Shown here piece by piece: positions 53,199 through 61,365 of a stretch of DNA of 64,000 nucleotides; within the stretch, counting starts at the first letter, position 1, and every line of letters begins with the position of its first letter. This DNA comes from Chromatiales bacterium (GTDB lineage Bacteria; Pseudomonadota; Gammaproteobacteria; Chromatiales; Chromatiaceae). The notes beneath the pieces are model-generated. The model was given only the letters and a program-made list of their open reading frames with translations, did not search any database and was not told where the DNA came from. Both the position numbers and the translations under genes were made by a program. Location of the stretch: positions 88,868-152,867 of the forward strand of contig JANQLO010000019.1 in assembly GCA_028280505.1 (NCBI GenBank), read 5' to 3'.

Positions 53199-55463
53199 TC
53201 AGAACGCGTAGCTCAGGTTCATACCGATGGTGCGCGGATCGAGTACCGTTCCTGCCCCGGCGGCATTGCTACGATTGACATACTGCACCTCATCGAACAC
53301 ATTGCGGACAAAACCACGTACCGTCAGGCCATCCCACTCGAGGCTGACACCCAGGTCCAGGTTCCAGTATTCACCGGATTCCGTGTCCGGATTTTCGTTG
53401 AAATCGGCAAAGTATTCGCCGATGTAGGCAGCCTGTGCATCGAACGTCAAGCCCGGGCGCACTTCCCAAGCGACGCCGACATTGAGAGTGATGTCCGGAT
53501 CGTCGCCAAAACCGTTGCCGTCGAAGGCCTCGCCAGATTCATCGATCTCGGTCTCCAACAGACCCAGCCCGAAACTTGCCTCAAGCTCGTCGCTCAGCCT
53601 TGCTCTCCCTTCGAACTCGAGCCCGTAGGTTTTGCCGTCGAGATTGACTATCGAGTAGTCGATGGGACCACCCGGACCGAATACATAAGTGTGATAGCCG
53701 TCGAAATCGTTGTAGAAGGCCGTTGCTGTCAGAATAACGTCTCCACCCGCAAGTTCTCCCCGATAGCCGACCTCGTAGGTGTTCACATATTCAGGATCGA
53801 AGGTGAACGGCACGCCGGTAAAGAGATTGATTCCGGAACCGCCGGAGTTGAAGCCCTGTCGCCCCGACACGAATACGCGGTGGATATCGCTGATCGTGTA
53901 GCTTAGACCGAGCGTCGGCAGAAACTCCGTGTATGTCTCGTCGTAGTTCAATACCACGGTAGGGCTCCCTGAGAAGCTGTTATTCGTGATCTCCTCATAC
54001 TTTTCGTAATGCAGCCGGCCCCCTGCTGTCAGTTCCCAACGATCGCTCACTTCGAAGTTCAGGTTGGCAAAGGCCGCTGCAGTGTTTCTTTCTCCATCCC
54101 TGTGCCGATCCAGCAAGCTGCCGTATCTTTGGTCGTTTTCCTGATATCGATAAGTCAGACCGACCAAACCGCTGCTTATCGCACCGGCATTCTCGAATGC
54201 GTAGGTCAGGTCCTGTGTGAACCGCTTGTCCTCTATACCGTCGAACTTGACGGTGCTTTCCGTAGAGTCCGAATGACTTTCGTAACGGTCGCTGAAATAA
54301 CTGGTGATCGATCGCAGTTCGCCACCGCGGAGCTGATAGCGGATGTCCGCCGTGGCCCCGGCGGAGCGGGTATCGAGCACGCGCTGTGTGCCGCCTTGAC
54401 GCGCCTCGTTAACGACACTCGAATCGAAAGCCGGATCGCGACCGTCCTGGTATTCGACGCTGAACAGCGCCGACAGCGCGGGCGTGCCGGCCGGTTCCCA
54501 CAAGAGTTTCAACCGGCCGGAGGCCAGGTCCTCCTCCTTTTGCGAATCACCGAAGCCAAAGACAGCATTGCCCGCGATCGGGATCTGGCCGTCGGTGTAC
54601 TCCAGCACCATGCGATAAGCCAGTTCGTCCTTCACCAACACATCGTTGTACATGAGTCCCGCGCGCTTGGTCGGATCCGAAAAATCGTCGTCTTCCAGCG
54701 TAAAGCTCAGCTTGCCTTCCTGATCGAACACCGGGTTCTTCGTGTTGATAACGAACGCGCCGGAAATGGCGTTCGCCCCTTGAAGCGCCGTCTGAGGACC
54801 ACGCAGGATTTCGACCTGTTCGGCGTCGAACGCCGACTGGAAACTGTTATTGGGATAGCTGATGGGCCGGGACACACCATCGACGATAATGTTCAACCGG
54901 GGGCTGGTGCCGTTCAGGTCATTACCGGCGATACCGAGCGGACCGTCCGAATTGACCCCCCGGATCGGTGGCAGGAAATCGCCCGATACGGGCGTCACAT
55001 TCGATACTCGATTGGCGAGATCGTACACTGAAGTCGGGTTTGCGCGCCGGAGTTCTTCTTCACGGATTACCCTCACGCTGGTCTTCGTATCGAACAAAGA
55101 CCTGTCCACGCGCTCACCTGTCACGATAACCGCGCCGAGCGTAACGGCACTGCTTCGATTCGGTTCTTCAACGAGCATCACTGTGTCGTTGCCCAGAAAG
55201 CGGTAACTCAGCCCCGTGCCTTCCAGCAACGCTTGCAGAGCATCAGCCGGCATGAGTTCCCCTTGCACGGGCTGGGCTTTTTTGCCGGCTGTCAGCGCGG
55301 CGTCGGCGCTCACCTGCAGACCGGATTGCTCACCGAACGCCACCAATGCGGTGTCGAGCGCTTGGGCGGGGATATCGAAGCGGATGGTCTGGGCATTCAC
55401 CACACCCGATATCAGCGCAAACGTGAGCAGTGGAAATACCGTTCGAAGCAGCAGCTTGGTCAT
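53199..55463 (-). CDS. TonB-dependent receptor with STN domain (separated from its fecIR pair)
   Basis: 754 residues: signal peptide, STN domain directly after it (RFDIPAQALDTALVAFGEQS), plug (VRVIREEELRRANPTSVYDL, VEILRGPQTALQGANAISGA) and barrel ending SYAF. The plug style resembles receptors of the TonB/OMR-type used for plant or xenosiderophores. Ancestrally it should follow fecR (57755) on the same strand. A toxin-antitoxin pair in the opposite orientation now lies between them, but a duplicated promoter segment remains upstream (55532). Confidence 0.92.
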   Translation of the reverse strand: MTKLLLRTVFPLLTFALISGVVNAQTIRFDIPAQALDTALVAFGEQSGLQVSADAALTAGKKAQPVQGELMPADALQALLEGTGLSYRFLGNDTVMLVEEPNRSSAVTLGAVIVTGERVDRSLFDTKTSVRVIREEELRRANPTSVYDLANRVSNVTPVSGDFLPPIRGVNSDGPLGIAGNDLNGTSPRLNIIVDGVSRPISYPNNSFQSAFDAEQVEILRGPQTALQGANAISGAFVINTKNPVFDQEGKLSFTLEDDDFSDPTKRAGLMYNDVLVKDELAYRMVLEYTDGQIPIAGNAVFGFGDSQKEEDLASGRLKLLWEPAGTPALSALFSVEYQDGRDPAFDSSVVNEARQGGTQRVLDTRSAGATADIRYQLRGGELRSITSYFSDRYESHSDSTESTVKFDGIEDKRFTQDLTYAFENAGAISSGLVGLTYRYQENDQRYGSLLDRHRDGERNTAAAFANLNFEVSDRWELTAGGRLHYEKYEEITNNSFSGSPTVVLNYDETYTEFLPTLGLSYTISDIHRVFVSGRQGFNSGGSGINLFTGVPFTFDPEYVNTYEVGYRGELAGGDVILTATAFYNDFDGYHTYVFGPGGPIDYSIVNLDGKTYGLEFEGRARLSDELEASFGLGLLETEIDESGEAFDGNGFGDDPDITLNVGVAWEVRPGLTFDAQAAYIGEYFADFNENPDTESGEYWNLDLGVSLEWDGLTVRGFVRNVFDEVQYVNRSNAAGAGTVLDPRTIGMNLSYAF

Positions 55464-55531
55464 TTATCGTTCCCCGAGATACGCGTGGTTCGATGACGCC
55501 ACGGCCGTGGCGTCAGTGCATCGTCTGGGGA

Positions 55532-55559
55532 GAGACGTTCCGCGAATCGTTTTTTTTCA
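55532..55559 (-). promoter_or_regulatory. Candidate FecI-type ECF promoter (duplicated)
   Basis: On the minus strand A8, then CGATTCGCGGAA, then CGTCTCTCC, about 70 bases before the receptor start. The second copy lies at 57684-57708 downstream of the intact fecR. Confidence 0.45.
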
Positions 55560-55605
55560 CGCTCGCAGAAGTTTTTTTACATCGGTGTCTACGGCCGTCA
55601 TAGCG

Positions 55606-55710
55606 CTATTCGGCAGTGAGCAATACGACATACGACGTGAGTGTTTTCACCCGGCCGCCATGCGGCTCGACCAATGCGTGCAGGGCAGCCTCGGGGTTGA
55701 CGAGATTGTA
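55606..55710 (-). pseudogene. Truncated duplicate of fecR 3' end
   Basis: 34 codons reading YNLVNPEAALHALVEPHGGR and then VKTLTSYVVLLTAE and stop, against YNLANPEAALHALVEPHGGR in the intact fecR at 57755. No start; a by-product of the 242-base duplication. Confidence 0.85.
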
Positions 55711-55712
55711 GC

Positions 55713-55907
55713 GCTGCTACAGTTCCGGCTTGTGAGTTCTGATATTCAGGTCGATGCGATTTGGATCAGACCTATCAGGCCGCGCTTCGGGCATTGTGCG
55801 CATAGAAAAATACAGATAATTCAATCGAATGCCTCGCATCTTGCAGGGCAAAGCTTGGTGCGCCAGATTTTCGTATGCCTTCCATTCCGCCCTGAACAGC
55901 ACTTTTA
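55713..55907. other. Unique sequence between repeat copy A and the toxin-antitoxin operator
   Basis: 195 bases, no recognised gene. Frames from 55829 read into the antitoxin but lack family-like residues before 55946. Confidence 0.4.
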
Positions 55908-55943
55908 TTTTGAAAGAAAAAGATATACGATTTTCTTTCAAAA
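55908..55943. promoter_or_regulatory. Perfect 13-bp inverted repeat before AbiEi (likely operator)
   Basis: TTTTGAAAGAAAA at 55908-55920, ten-base spacer, and its exact complement TTTTCTTTCAAAA at 55931-55943. It ends two bases before the antitoxin ATG. AbiEi-type antitoxins repress their own operon by binding inverted repeats in the promoter. The closeness to the start suggests a leaderless or very short leader transcript. Confidence 0.7.
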
Positions 55944-55945
55944 AT

Positions 55946-56569
55946 ATGGGCAGGCACGCAGACAGTACCGACAACAAAATCCGCCGCCGGATTCAGGGCC
56001 GCAAGCGGGGCTGGGTCTTTACGCCCGACAGTTTTACGGATCTTGGCACCCGCCGGGCTGTCGATCTTGCACTGATGCGGCATCGGGACAGCGGCCTTAT
56101 CCGCCAACTGGCTAGGGGACTGTACGATTACCCGAAAACTGATCCCCAGTTGGGTTCGCTGCAGCCATCGACGGATGATATCGCAAGCGCACTTGCAGGT
56201 CGCGACGCCACCCGGCTTCAACCCTCCGGGGCCTACGCAGCCAATTTGCTTGGACTCTCCACGCAAGTTCCCATGAAGGTCGTTTATTTAACGGATGGTC
56301 GCTCACGGACAGTCCAGGTCGGCAAGCGCCACATCATCTTGAAGCATACGACTCCCCGCAATATGGCCACTGCGGGAAAGATCAGTGGGCTGGTGATCCA
56401 GGCACTGCGCCACCTGAGTCGGAAGAACGTCGATCAGCAAGTCATCGCACAGCTCGATCGTCGGCTCGATGACGATGCACGCCAGCAGCTGATAAAGGAT
56501 ATTCGATATGCCCCGGCCTGGATCGCCGATATCTTTCGTTCACTGGCCGGTCGGAAAAGCACGGCATGA
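55946..56569 (+). CDS. AbiEi-type antitoxin (DUF6088-like)
   Basis: 207 residues from [13 protein letters not shown]-terminal winged-helix region ([20 protein letters not shown], then [20 protein letters not shown]) and a C-terminal domain ([40 protein letters not shown]) as in DUF6088/AbiEi proteins that act as transcriptional autorepressors and antitoxins of type IV systems. Overlaps the toxin start by four bases. Orientation opposite to all fec genes around it. Confidence 0.85.
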   Translation: MGRHADSTDNKIRRRIQGRKRGWVFTPDSFTDLGTRRAVDLALMRHRDSGLIRQLARGLYDYPKTDPQLGSLQPSTDDIASALAGRDATRLQPSGAYAANLLGLSTQVPMKVVYLTDGRSRTVQVGKRHIILKHTTPRNMATAGKISGLVIQALRHLSRKNVDQQVIAQLDRRLDDDARQQLIKDIRYAPAWIADIFRSLAGRKSTA

Positions 56570-57591
56570 AAGAATTTATTGGGATGTCGGAAGAACGTCG
56601 CCGGCTCGTGTGTACGGAGACGGGCGCACAACTGAATTTGTTCGAGATTGCCATCGAAAAGGACTTCTGGGTTTGTTGGACGCTGGGCAAATTGTTCGAT
56701 CTGCCCGAATGGGGCAAACAGCTGACATTTAAGGGTGGTACGTCATTATCCAAGTGCTGGAATCTCATCGAACGTTTTTCCGAAGATATCGATATCGTCA
56801 TCGACAGGGAAGCCTTGGGTTTTGGCGGAGAAAATGCTCCGGAACAAGCACCCAGCAGGAAACAGATGACCAAGCGCCTCAAGGCGCTGAAAGAAGCCTG
56901 CCAGCAATGTATCAGTGACCAGATTCAACCGACACTCATCGAATCGATCTCATCCGATCTACCGGACACGCTCGAATGGTCGCTTGAACCTGATCCCGAC
57001 GATCCCGATAAACAGACCTTGCTGTTGTTGTATCCAACGGCCTTCCCGGAGCAGGCCGCCTATCTTCGTCGTGCTGTAAAGATTGAGATGGGCGCCCGGT
57101 CAGATACGGAGCCCGTCACATCCGTCGAGATCACGCCCTATATCAGAGAAGCTTTCCCGGATTTACTGACCGGGCCAGGTTCAGATGTGCGGGCAGTACG
57201 GCCAGAGCGTACATTTTTGGAAAAGGCAATGCTGCTGCATGAGGAGACCTTTCGTCCAGAAGCCAAGAAAAAGCAGCGACGATCGATGGCCCGCCACTAC
57301 TACGACCTCTACAAGATGATTCAGGCCGGAGTGGGTGACGAATCCGTCCGGGATCTCGGGCTATTCGACCGGATTGCCACACATCGGCAGGTGTTCTTCC
57401 GTTATACGTGGGTCGACTATTCGACGCTAAATCCGCAGGAACTGCAGCCGGTACCCTCAGCCGACGATCTCCCCGCGTGGCAAGCCGATTATGAAAGTAT
57501 GCAGCAGGAAATGTTCTATGGGGAGGTGCCGACATTTGAGGGCCTGCTGAAGGTAGTCGCTGATTTCCAGAACCGGCTAAATGCAGGGTAA
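56566..57591 (+). CDS. AbiEii/AbiGii-type nucleotidyltransferase toxin
   Basis: 341 residues. Family motifs: [11 protein letters not shown] (GGTSLSK at 57-63) and SEDIDIVID (72-80) form the nucleotidyltransferase active site, followed by [17 protein letters not shown] and a RHYYDLYKM helix typical of AbiEii. Members of the family transfer nucleotides to tRNA or other targets and stop growth, for phage defence or plasmid or island stability. All key motifs are present. Translation coupled to the antitoxin. Confidence 0.88.
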   Translation: MKEFIGMSEERRRLVCTETGAQLNLFEIAIEKDFWVCWTLGKLFDLPEWGKQLTFKGGTSLSKCWNLIERFSEDIDIVIDREALGFGGENAPEQAPSRKQMTKRLKALKEACQQCISDQIQPTLIESISSDLPDTLEWSLEPDPDDPDKQTLLLLYPTAFPEQAAYLRRAVKIEMGARSDTEPVTSVEITPYIREAFPDLLTGPGSDVRAVRPERTFLEKAMLLHEETFRPEAKKKQRRSMARHYYDLYKMIQAGVGDESVRDLGLFDRIATHRQVFFRYTWVDYSTLNPQELQPVPSADDLPAWQADYESMQQEMFYGEVPTFEGLLKVVADFQNRLNAG

Positions 57592-57619
57592 GGGATATCA
57601 GTCTTCCAGTTTATCCTTG

Positions 57620-57861
57620 TTCCCCGAGATACGCGTGATTCGACGACGCCATGGATGCGGCGCTGTGTACATAGTCGGAGGATAGACGTTCCGCGAATCG
57701 TTTTTTTCACGTTCGCAAAAGTTTTTTACATCGGTGTCTATGGCCGTCGTAGCGCTATTCGACAGTGAGCAATACGACATACGGCGTGAGTGTTTGCACC
57801 CGGCCGCCATGCGGCTCGACCAATGCATGCAGGGCAGCCTCGGGGTTGGCGAGATTGTAGC
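57620..57861. repeat. Direct repeat copy B (inside and after the intact fecR)
   Basis: Partner of 55470-55712. Covers the last ~105 bases of the intact fecR and 135 bases after it. The toxin gene ends 29 bases before it. Confidence 0.9.
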
Positions 57862-58708
57862 TGCCGGTGACGCGTCGTTCGGCCAGCTTCTCATCGAGCA
57901 CCCAGATGCGGCCGAGCCGGTAGCGATCCAGTTCGGCGGCCACCTCCGCCACCGTGGCACCGGCAACCGCAAGCCGCTGCCTGCGCCAGCCGGCGATGCG
58001 CTTTGTGTTTACCTTCGTCAGTTTCGGCGGTCTACCGGGTACCATATGCAATCGGTCGCCGGAATGGAGTTCGAGCGAATCCCCGTCGCGATCCGCCCGA
58101 ACCCTGCCATGCGCGACGGCCACGCTGAGACCGTCGTCGTCGCGGCGCACGTTGAACGCGGTACCCAACACGGTGATGCGATGCTTCCCCGCCTGAAGGA
58201 TAAAGGGCCGCGCCGGATCCCTCGCGACCTCGAAATACACCTCTCCTTGAATCAGCTCGAGCGTTCGTGCGCGATCGTCATAATGAACACGCAGGGCGCT
58301 GTCGGTGTTGAGGATCACCGACGAGCCGTCGGCCAATGAGACGGTACGCATGCCACCCACGCCGGTGCGGTAGTCGGCTCGAAGCAAAACAGATAACTGC
58401 GGCCACGCCATCAGCAGCATGAGACACGCGGCCAGCGCCGTCGGGATACCCCAGCGAACCCGTGAACGGCGACGGCCGGGAAGCGATCGTATCGTCCCCC
58501 CGTCGCGTAGCTCTTCAGCCCGCACCTGCCCGGCCACCTTCCAGGTGGATACGGCTCGCCGATACGCCTCCTCATGCAACGGATCCGATCGCAGCCAGGC
58601 ATCGAACTGCGCCTGTTGCTCCGCATCGTCCGGGTCGGCCTGCAAGACGAGCAACCAATCGAATGCCCGTTCGATCAGTGCTTCGGAAATGAAGCCGGAT
58701 GCTTTCAT
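57755..58708 (-). CDS. FecR-type transmembrane sigma regulator
   Basis: 317 residues from MKASGFI (start 58708; seven extra codons to 58729 possible). DUF4880 domain (IERAFDWLLVLQADPDDAEQ), membrane helix (GIPTALAACLMLLMAWPQLS), FecR domain (RTLELIQGEVYFEVARDPAR, ITVLGTAFNVRRDDD) and C-terminal region (RYRLGRIWVLDEKLAERRVT). Its C-terminal end is duplicated at 55606. It should regulate the receptor at 53199, now 2.3 kb away beyond the toxin-antitoxin pair. Confidence 0.9.
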   Translation of the reverse strand: MKASGFISEALIERAFDWLLVLQADPDDAEQQAQFDAWLRSDPLHEEAYRRAVSTWKVAGQVRAEELRDGGTIRSLPGRRRSRVRWGIPTALAACLMLLMAWPQLSVLLRADYRTGVGGMRTVSLADGSSVILNTDSALRVHYDDRARTLELIQGEVYFEVARDPARPFILQAGKHRITVLGTAFNVRRDDDGLSVAVAHGRVRADRDGDSLELHSGDRLHMVPGRPPKLTKVNTKRIAGWRRQRLAVAGATVAEVAAELDRYRLGRIWVLDEKLAERRVTGSYNLANPEAALHALVEPHGGRVQTLTPYVVLLTVE

Positions 58709-58758
58709 GAATGAACTCGTTGTCCGCAACGCCGGGGATAAAGGCCCGGATGAAACAA

Positions 58759-58788
58759 TAGACGTAAAACCGAGCCGATTTTTTCAGA
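58759..58788 (-). promoter_or_regulatory. Candidate ECF promoter before fecR
   Basis: On the minus strand CTG-A6, 14-base spacer, CGTCTAT, about 50 bases before the fecR start. Shares ACGTCTAT with the promoter candidate after fecR at 57684. Confidence 0.35.
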
Positions 58789-58793
58789 GGATC

Positions 58794-59285
58794 TCACTCA
58801 TGCTCAAGTGCCTGATAGGCTGCCATCAGGGCCGCGCGCAGCAGCCGGTGCGTGGTGGCGACCGAAATCCCCAGGCGATCGGCGATCTGCTGTTGGGTTA
58901 ACCCCTTGAGACGGTAAAGCTCGAATGCTGTTTTCGCCCGCGGCGGCAGTTCCCGAAGTGCGCGGGTGACCACTACCACCGCTTGGTCTCCGACCAGCTC
59001 CGCTTCGGCGGAATCCGCCACCCACGACCGATCGGTATCGGCTTGCAGACAGCGCGTCTCGGCTATCCGTCGACGGCTCCAGTCCAGCGCCAGGTTGCGC
59101 ACGATGCGGTATAGGTAGGCCGCGGGTTGGCGCATCGCGGACTCGTCGGCACCCGCGAAGCGCAGCCAGGCATCCTGAACCACATCCTCGGCACGTTCCC
59201 GACAACCGACTAACGGCGTCGCATAGTCGATCAATCCGGCACGGTGGCTGAGAAAGAGCTGTAACTTGGTTTCGGATGCTGCCAC
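58794..59285 (-). CDS. FecI-type ECF sigma factor
   Basis: 163 residues. Region 2: RAEDVVQDAWLRFAGADES; linker; region 4: GLTQQQIADRLGISVATTHR with LLRAALMAAYQAL. ATG at 59285. No strong Fur box in front; TTCTCATTTTC at about 59339-59349 is a possible half-site. First gene of the split fecI-fecR-receptor set. Confidence 0.9.
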   Translation of the reverse strand: MAASETKLQLFLSHRAGLIDYATPLVGCRERAEDVVQDAWLRFAGADESAMRQPAAYLYRIVRNLALDWSRRRIAETRCLQADTDRSWVADSAEAELVGDQAVVVVTRALRELPPRAKTAFELYRLKGLTQQQIADRLGISVATTHRLLRAALMAAYQALEHE

Positions 59286-59822
59286 GGGCTAACGTCAGCA
59301 TGCGGGGATGACTTAACGAACAAGTTTATTAGGAACGCTTCTCATTTTCAAATGATGCGACTTACGCGTGTCTCCAGCAACCAGAAGATCTATGTGAAAT
59401 CACAGATCAGCCGTATGGGCTTGACGCCACTTCGCAACCCGCTTAATACCCCGGCATACAGGTTAAAGGCAACTTCACACTGGGGTATCAGCCATGCTTC
59501 ATGGACCGGAATCCCGAAGCCGGATGAGATAGGGCCCTATGGCCGCGTGATGGAAGCTGATGCGACGAGGCATAAGGTCAAGATACGCTTCACGCACCTC
59601 CGCGAGCACGCGGGACAACCGCACGGGCGGGTCCCGGCCAGAGTTGCCGCTATCGCGTCGCAGCTTGAAGAATCCGGGGTGCGGACCGGTCCGGTTGCCG
59701 TTCGAAAACGATGATGCCGCCATCCGAAGCGCAATCCCGAGCATGCCCTCGCCTATTGCATCGCTGCATCTAATGTTGTCAATATATTAGTATTTAACTC
59801 TCTACCGATGGACTTGGCAGTC
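59286..59822. other. Intergenic region between fecI and the csrA-like gene
   Basis: 537 bases, short frames only, none recognised. AT-rich stretch 59770-59800 just before the csrA-like gene may hold its promoter. Confidence 0.45.
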
Positions 59823-60224
59823 ATGCTCCTGCTCGCCCAGAACAGCCGCGAGGTCATCCTCCTCGAAACCACCGATGGCACGATCGAATTGCGCATTACC
59901 CGTATAGAAGGCGACGAAGCAAGGATCGGGATCGAGGTGCCGCAATCCGTGCGGATCATACGGCAAGAGCTCGAGCAGCCGCCGACCGAACCGCCGCCGG
60001 ACGCGTCAAATACCTTCGGATCCGTTTCGGTTTCACAAGCTGCCGCCGGCACAGAGGCAGCCACGGTAGATTTTCAAACCGAGTCGGCTGCGCAGGAGAA
60101 CACCGAAGATCCCTGGTGGCTCCATCCCAGCGAGCAATATCCGGACCCGGACACCGACGTTACGCCGGTAACGACAATCACCCCCGCACTGGCTGCAGCA
60201 GCGGATGACGACCCTCCTTACTGA
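59823..60224 (+). CDS. CsrA-like protein with long acidic C-terminal extension
   Basis: 133 residues from MLLLAQNSREV (an ATG five codons upstream is possible). Residues ~1-50 align with CsrA/RsmA: REVILLETTDGTIELRITRI then GDEARIGIEVPQSVRIIRQE, matching the GxQVRIGVxAPxxVxVxRxE core. The C-terminal RNA-binding arginine (R44 in CsrA) is kept, but the N-terminal LTRR segment reads LAQN, so one RNA-contact face is altered. Residues ~55-133 are a Pro/Asp/Glu-rich, probably disordered tail absent from CsrA. Stand-alone gene. Confidence 0.65.
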   Translation: MLLLAQNSREVILLETTDGTIELRITRIEGDEARIGIEVPQSVRIIRQELEQPPTEPPPDASNTFGSVSVSQAAAGTEAATVDFQTESAAQENTEDPWWLHPSEQYPDPDTDVTPVTTITPALAAAADDDPPY

Positions 60225-60456
60225 TAGCTGATCTTCTGCCTGCGTGCCAATGGCGTCACCGCCTGTCCCGACGCCGCCAAGTCGCGAGCCGTTCAAATCT
60301 TGGGATTGCCCGATGTGTGATGCAGACGCACTTAGCCGCCCATCTCACCAATCTCCTATCATGACCTGATGTTAAGTTGAGGTCAGCCTGCGGCTATCGC
60401 AGTCAGACCCTCACGATAGATCGGGTATCGCGGTGTCACACCGAGTTTTTCTTTGA
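60225..60456. other. Short intergenic stretch with a gene-end remnant
   Basis: On the minus strand, 60383 to about 60500 reads VRNDLIKEKLGVTPRYPIYR and EGLTAIAAG to a stop, which looks like the C-terminus of another protein in a frame shifted from the HutX fragment. Source family not recognised. Confidence 0.3.
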
Positions 60457-60666
60457 TCAGATCGTTGCGTACCCGTTTGCACTCGACATACACATGATCG
60501 CCTGGAATAGGCCACCGTCGACGGTTGTCGCCTGGCCATCCGGCAAGCAGGCGATGACATCAGCCGGCGTAACGGCATTATCTTCGGCAATCGCCTCGAT
60601 CACGGCACCGGGTTCTTTTTCCAGTGCCGCCTCCACGGCAGCACGTGAGTCTGCAGTCAGCCCCAT
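60457..60666 (-). pseudogene. HutX/ChuX-like N-terminal fragment
   Basis: 69 codons: SRAAVEAALEKEPGAVIEAI, AVTPADVIACLPDGQATTVD and GGLFQAIM follow the N-terminal part of the haem-utilisation carrier HutX (family length ~165). The rest is missing and the frame runs into unrelated sequence and a stop. Likely a remnant of a haem-use gene; a genuine short protein cannot be excluded. Confidence 0.55.
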
Positions 60667-60745
60667 TCGGTTGCTCCTGGTTTCGTGTGCATTCGGCCAA
60701 CGCCGTCGACGCGATGTAGCGAACTCTTACGCACAAAGGTCGGTT

Positions 60746-61120
60746 TCATTCGTCTTCCAGTGCCTGCGTCGAAGTCACGCAATATTGTGTGACACGCGAG
60801 TTTTCCGACATATCGCTGCGCAGCGAGGCACAATGCCGCAGATCGCTTACCGGCTTAACACCCAGTGAATTCTCACCGACGGATAACAGATAGGCATAGC
60901 GTGGCGCGGATGACGAAGTCCGGTGAGCAAAGCGGGCGAACTTGTGTTCGGAAGGCAAGCAACGCAGTAGCTTAATATCCGCGTTGCCCGAGCTGAGTAT
61001 TGCGTCAACGGCCTTGGCGCGCTGTTCGCAGTTACTCTTCGACTCGGTGCTGACAAAAGCCGCTGAAAGCTGGCCGTCGCTCAGCAGCATCAGGATCAGC
61101 ATGACATGAGCGGCACTCAT
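60746..61120 (-). CDS. Small exported Cys-containing protein, unknown
   Basis: 124 residues. Weak signal peptide (AAHVMLILMLLSDGQLSAAF) and a polar mature part with cysteines in SNCEQRA, LLRCLP, RHCASL and QYCVT, which could form two disulfides in the periplasm. ATG at 61120 with AAGGAG ahead of it. No family recognised. It is 125 bp from the HutX remnant start. Confidence 0.5.
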   Translation of the reverse strand: MSAAHVMLILMLLSDGQLSAAFVSTESKSNCEQRAKAVDAILSSGNADIKLLRCLPSEHKFARFAHRTSSSAPRYAYLLSVGENSLGVKPVSDLRHCASLRSDMSENSRVTQYCVTSTQALEDE

Positions 61121-61365
61121 TACACGACTCCTTAGGCAAATCTATCGAATACGGTAACCTAAGCTACGCTTGCAAAACTGTAAATTTCTCCACGTCGATG
61201 ACCGAGGCGCCGGATATCACACCTCGTAACCCCGCATGCGCTTCGCTGGTTTGAATGGCCTTCGGTTATGGTCTGCGCAGCATCGGTGGAAATCGTCCGG
61301 GTACCGCTGGCAACGCCAACCGGCTTGACTACACGGCCGGGATAAAACCCGACCGTGTCCGTCTT

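Larger units (their letters stand above)
55470..55712. repeat. Direct repeat copy A (fecR 3' end plus intergenic region)
   Basis: About 242 bases repeated at 57620-57861 in the same orientation with scattered differences (roughly nine bases in ten agree by eye). Both begin at GTTCCCCGAGATACGCG and end at GAGATTGTAG. Copy A abuts the receptor start. Confidence 0.9.

Noticed and set aside
54009..55031. 340-codon plus-strand frame inside the 53-55 kb receptor
   Set aside because: Antisense shadow; no ribosome site and no recognisable domain.
55570..55630. T-rich runs (TTTTTTTT) between receptor and toxin-antitoxin pair as terminators
   Set aside because: No stable stem directly before the T-runs in the right orientation; the A-tract on the other strand fits a promoter element better.
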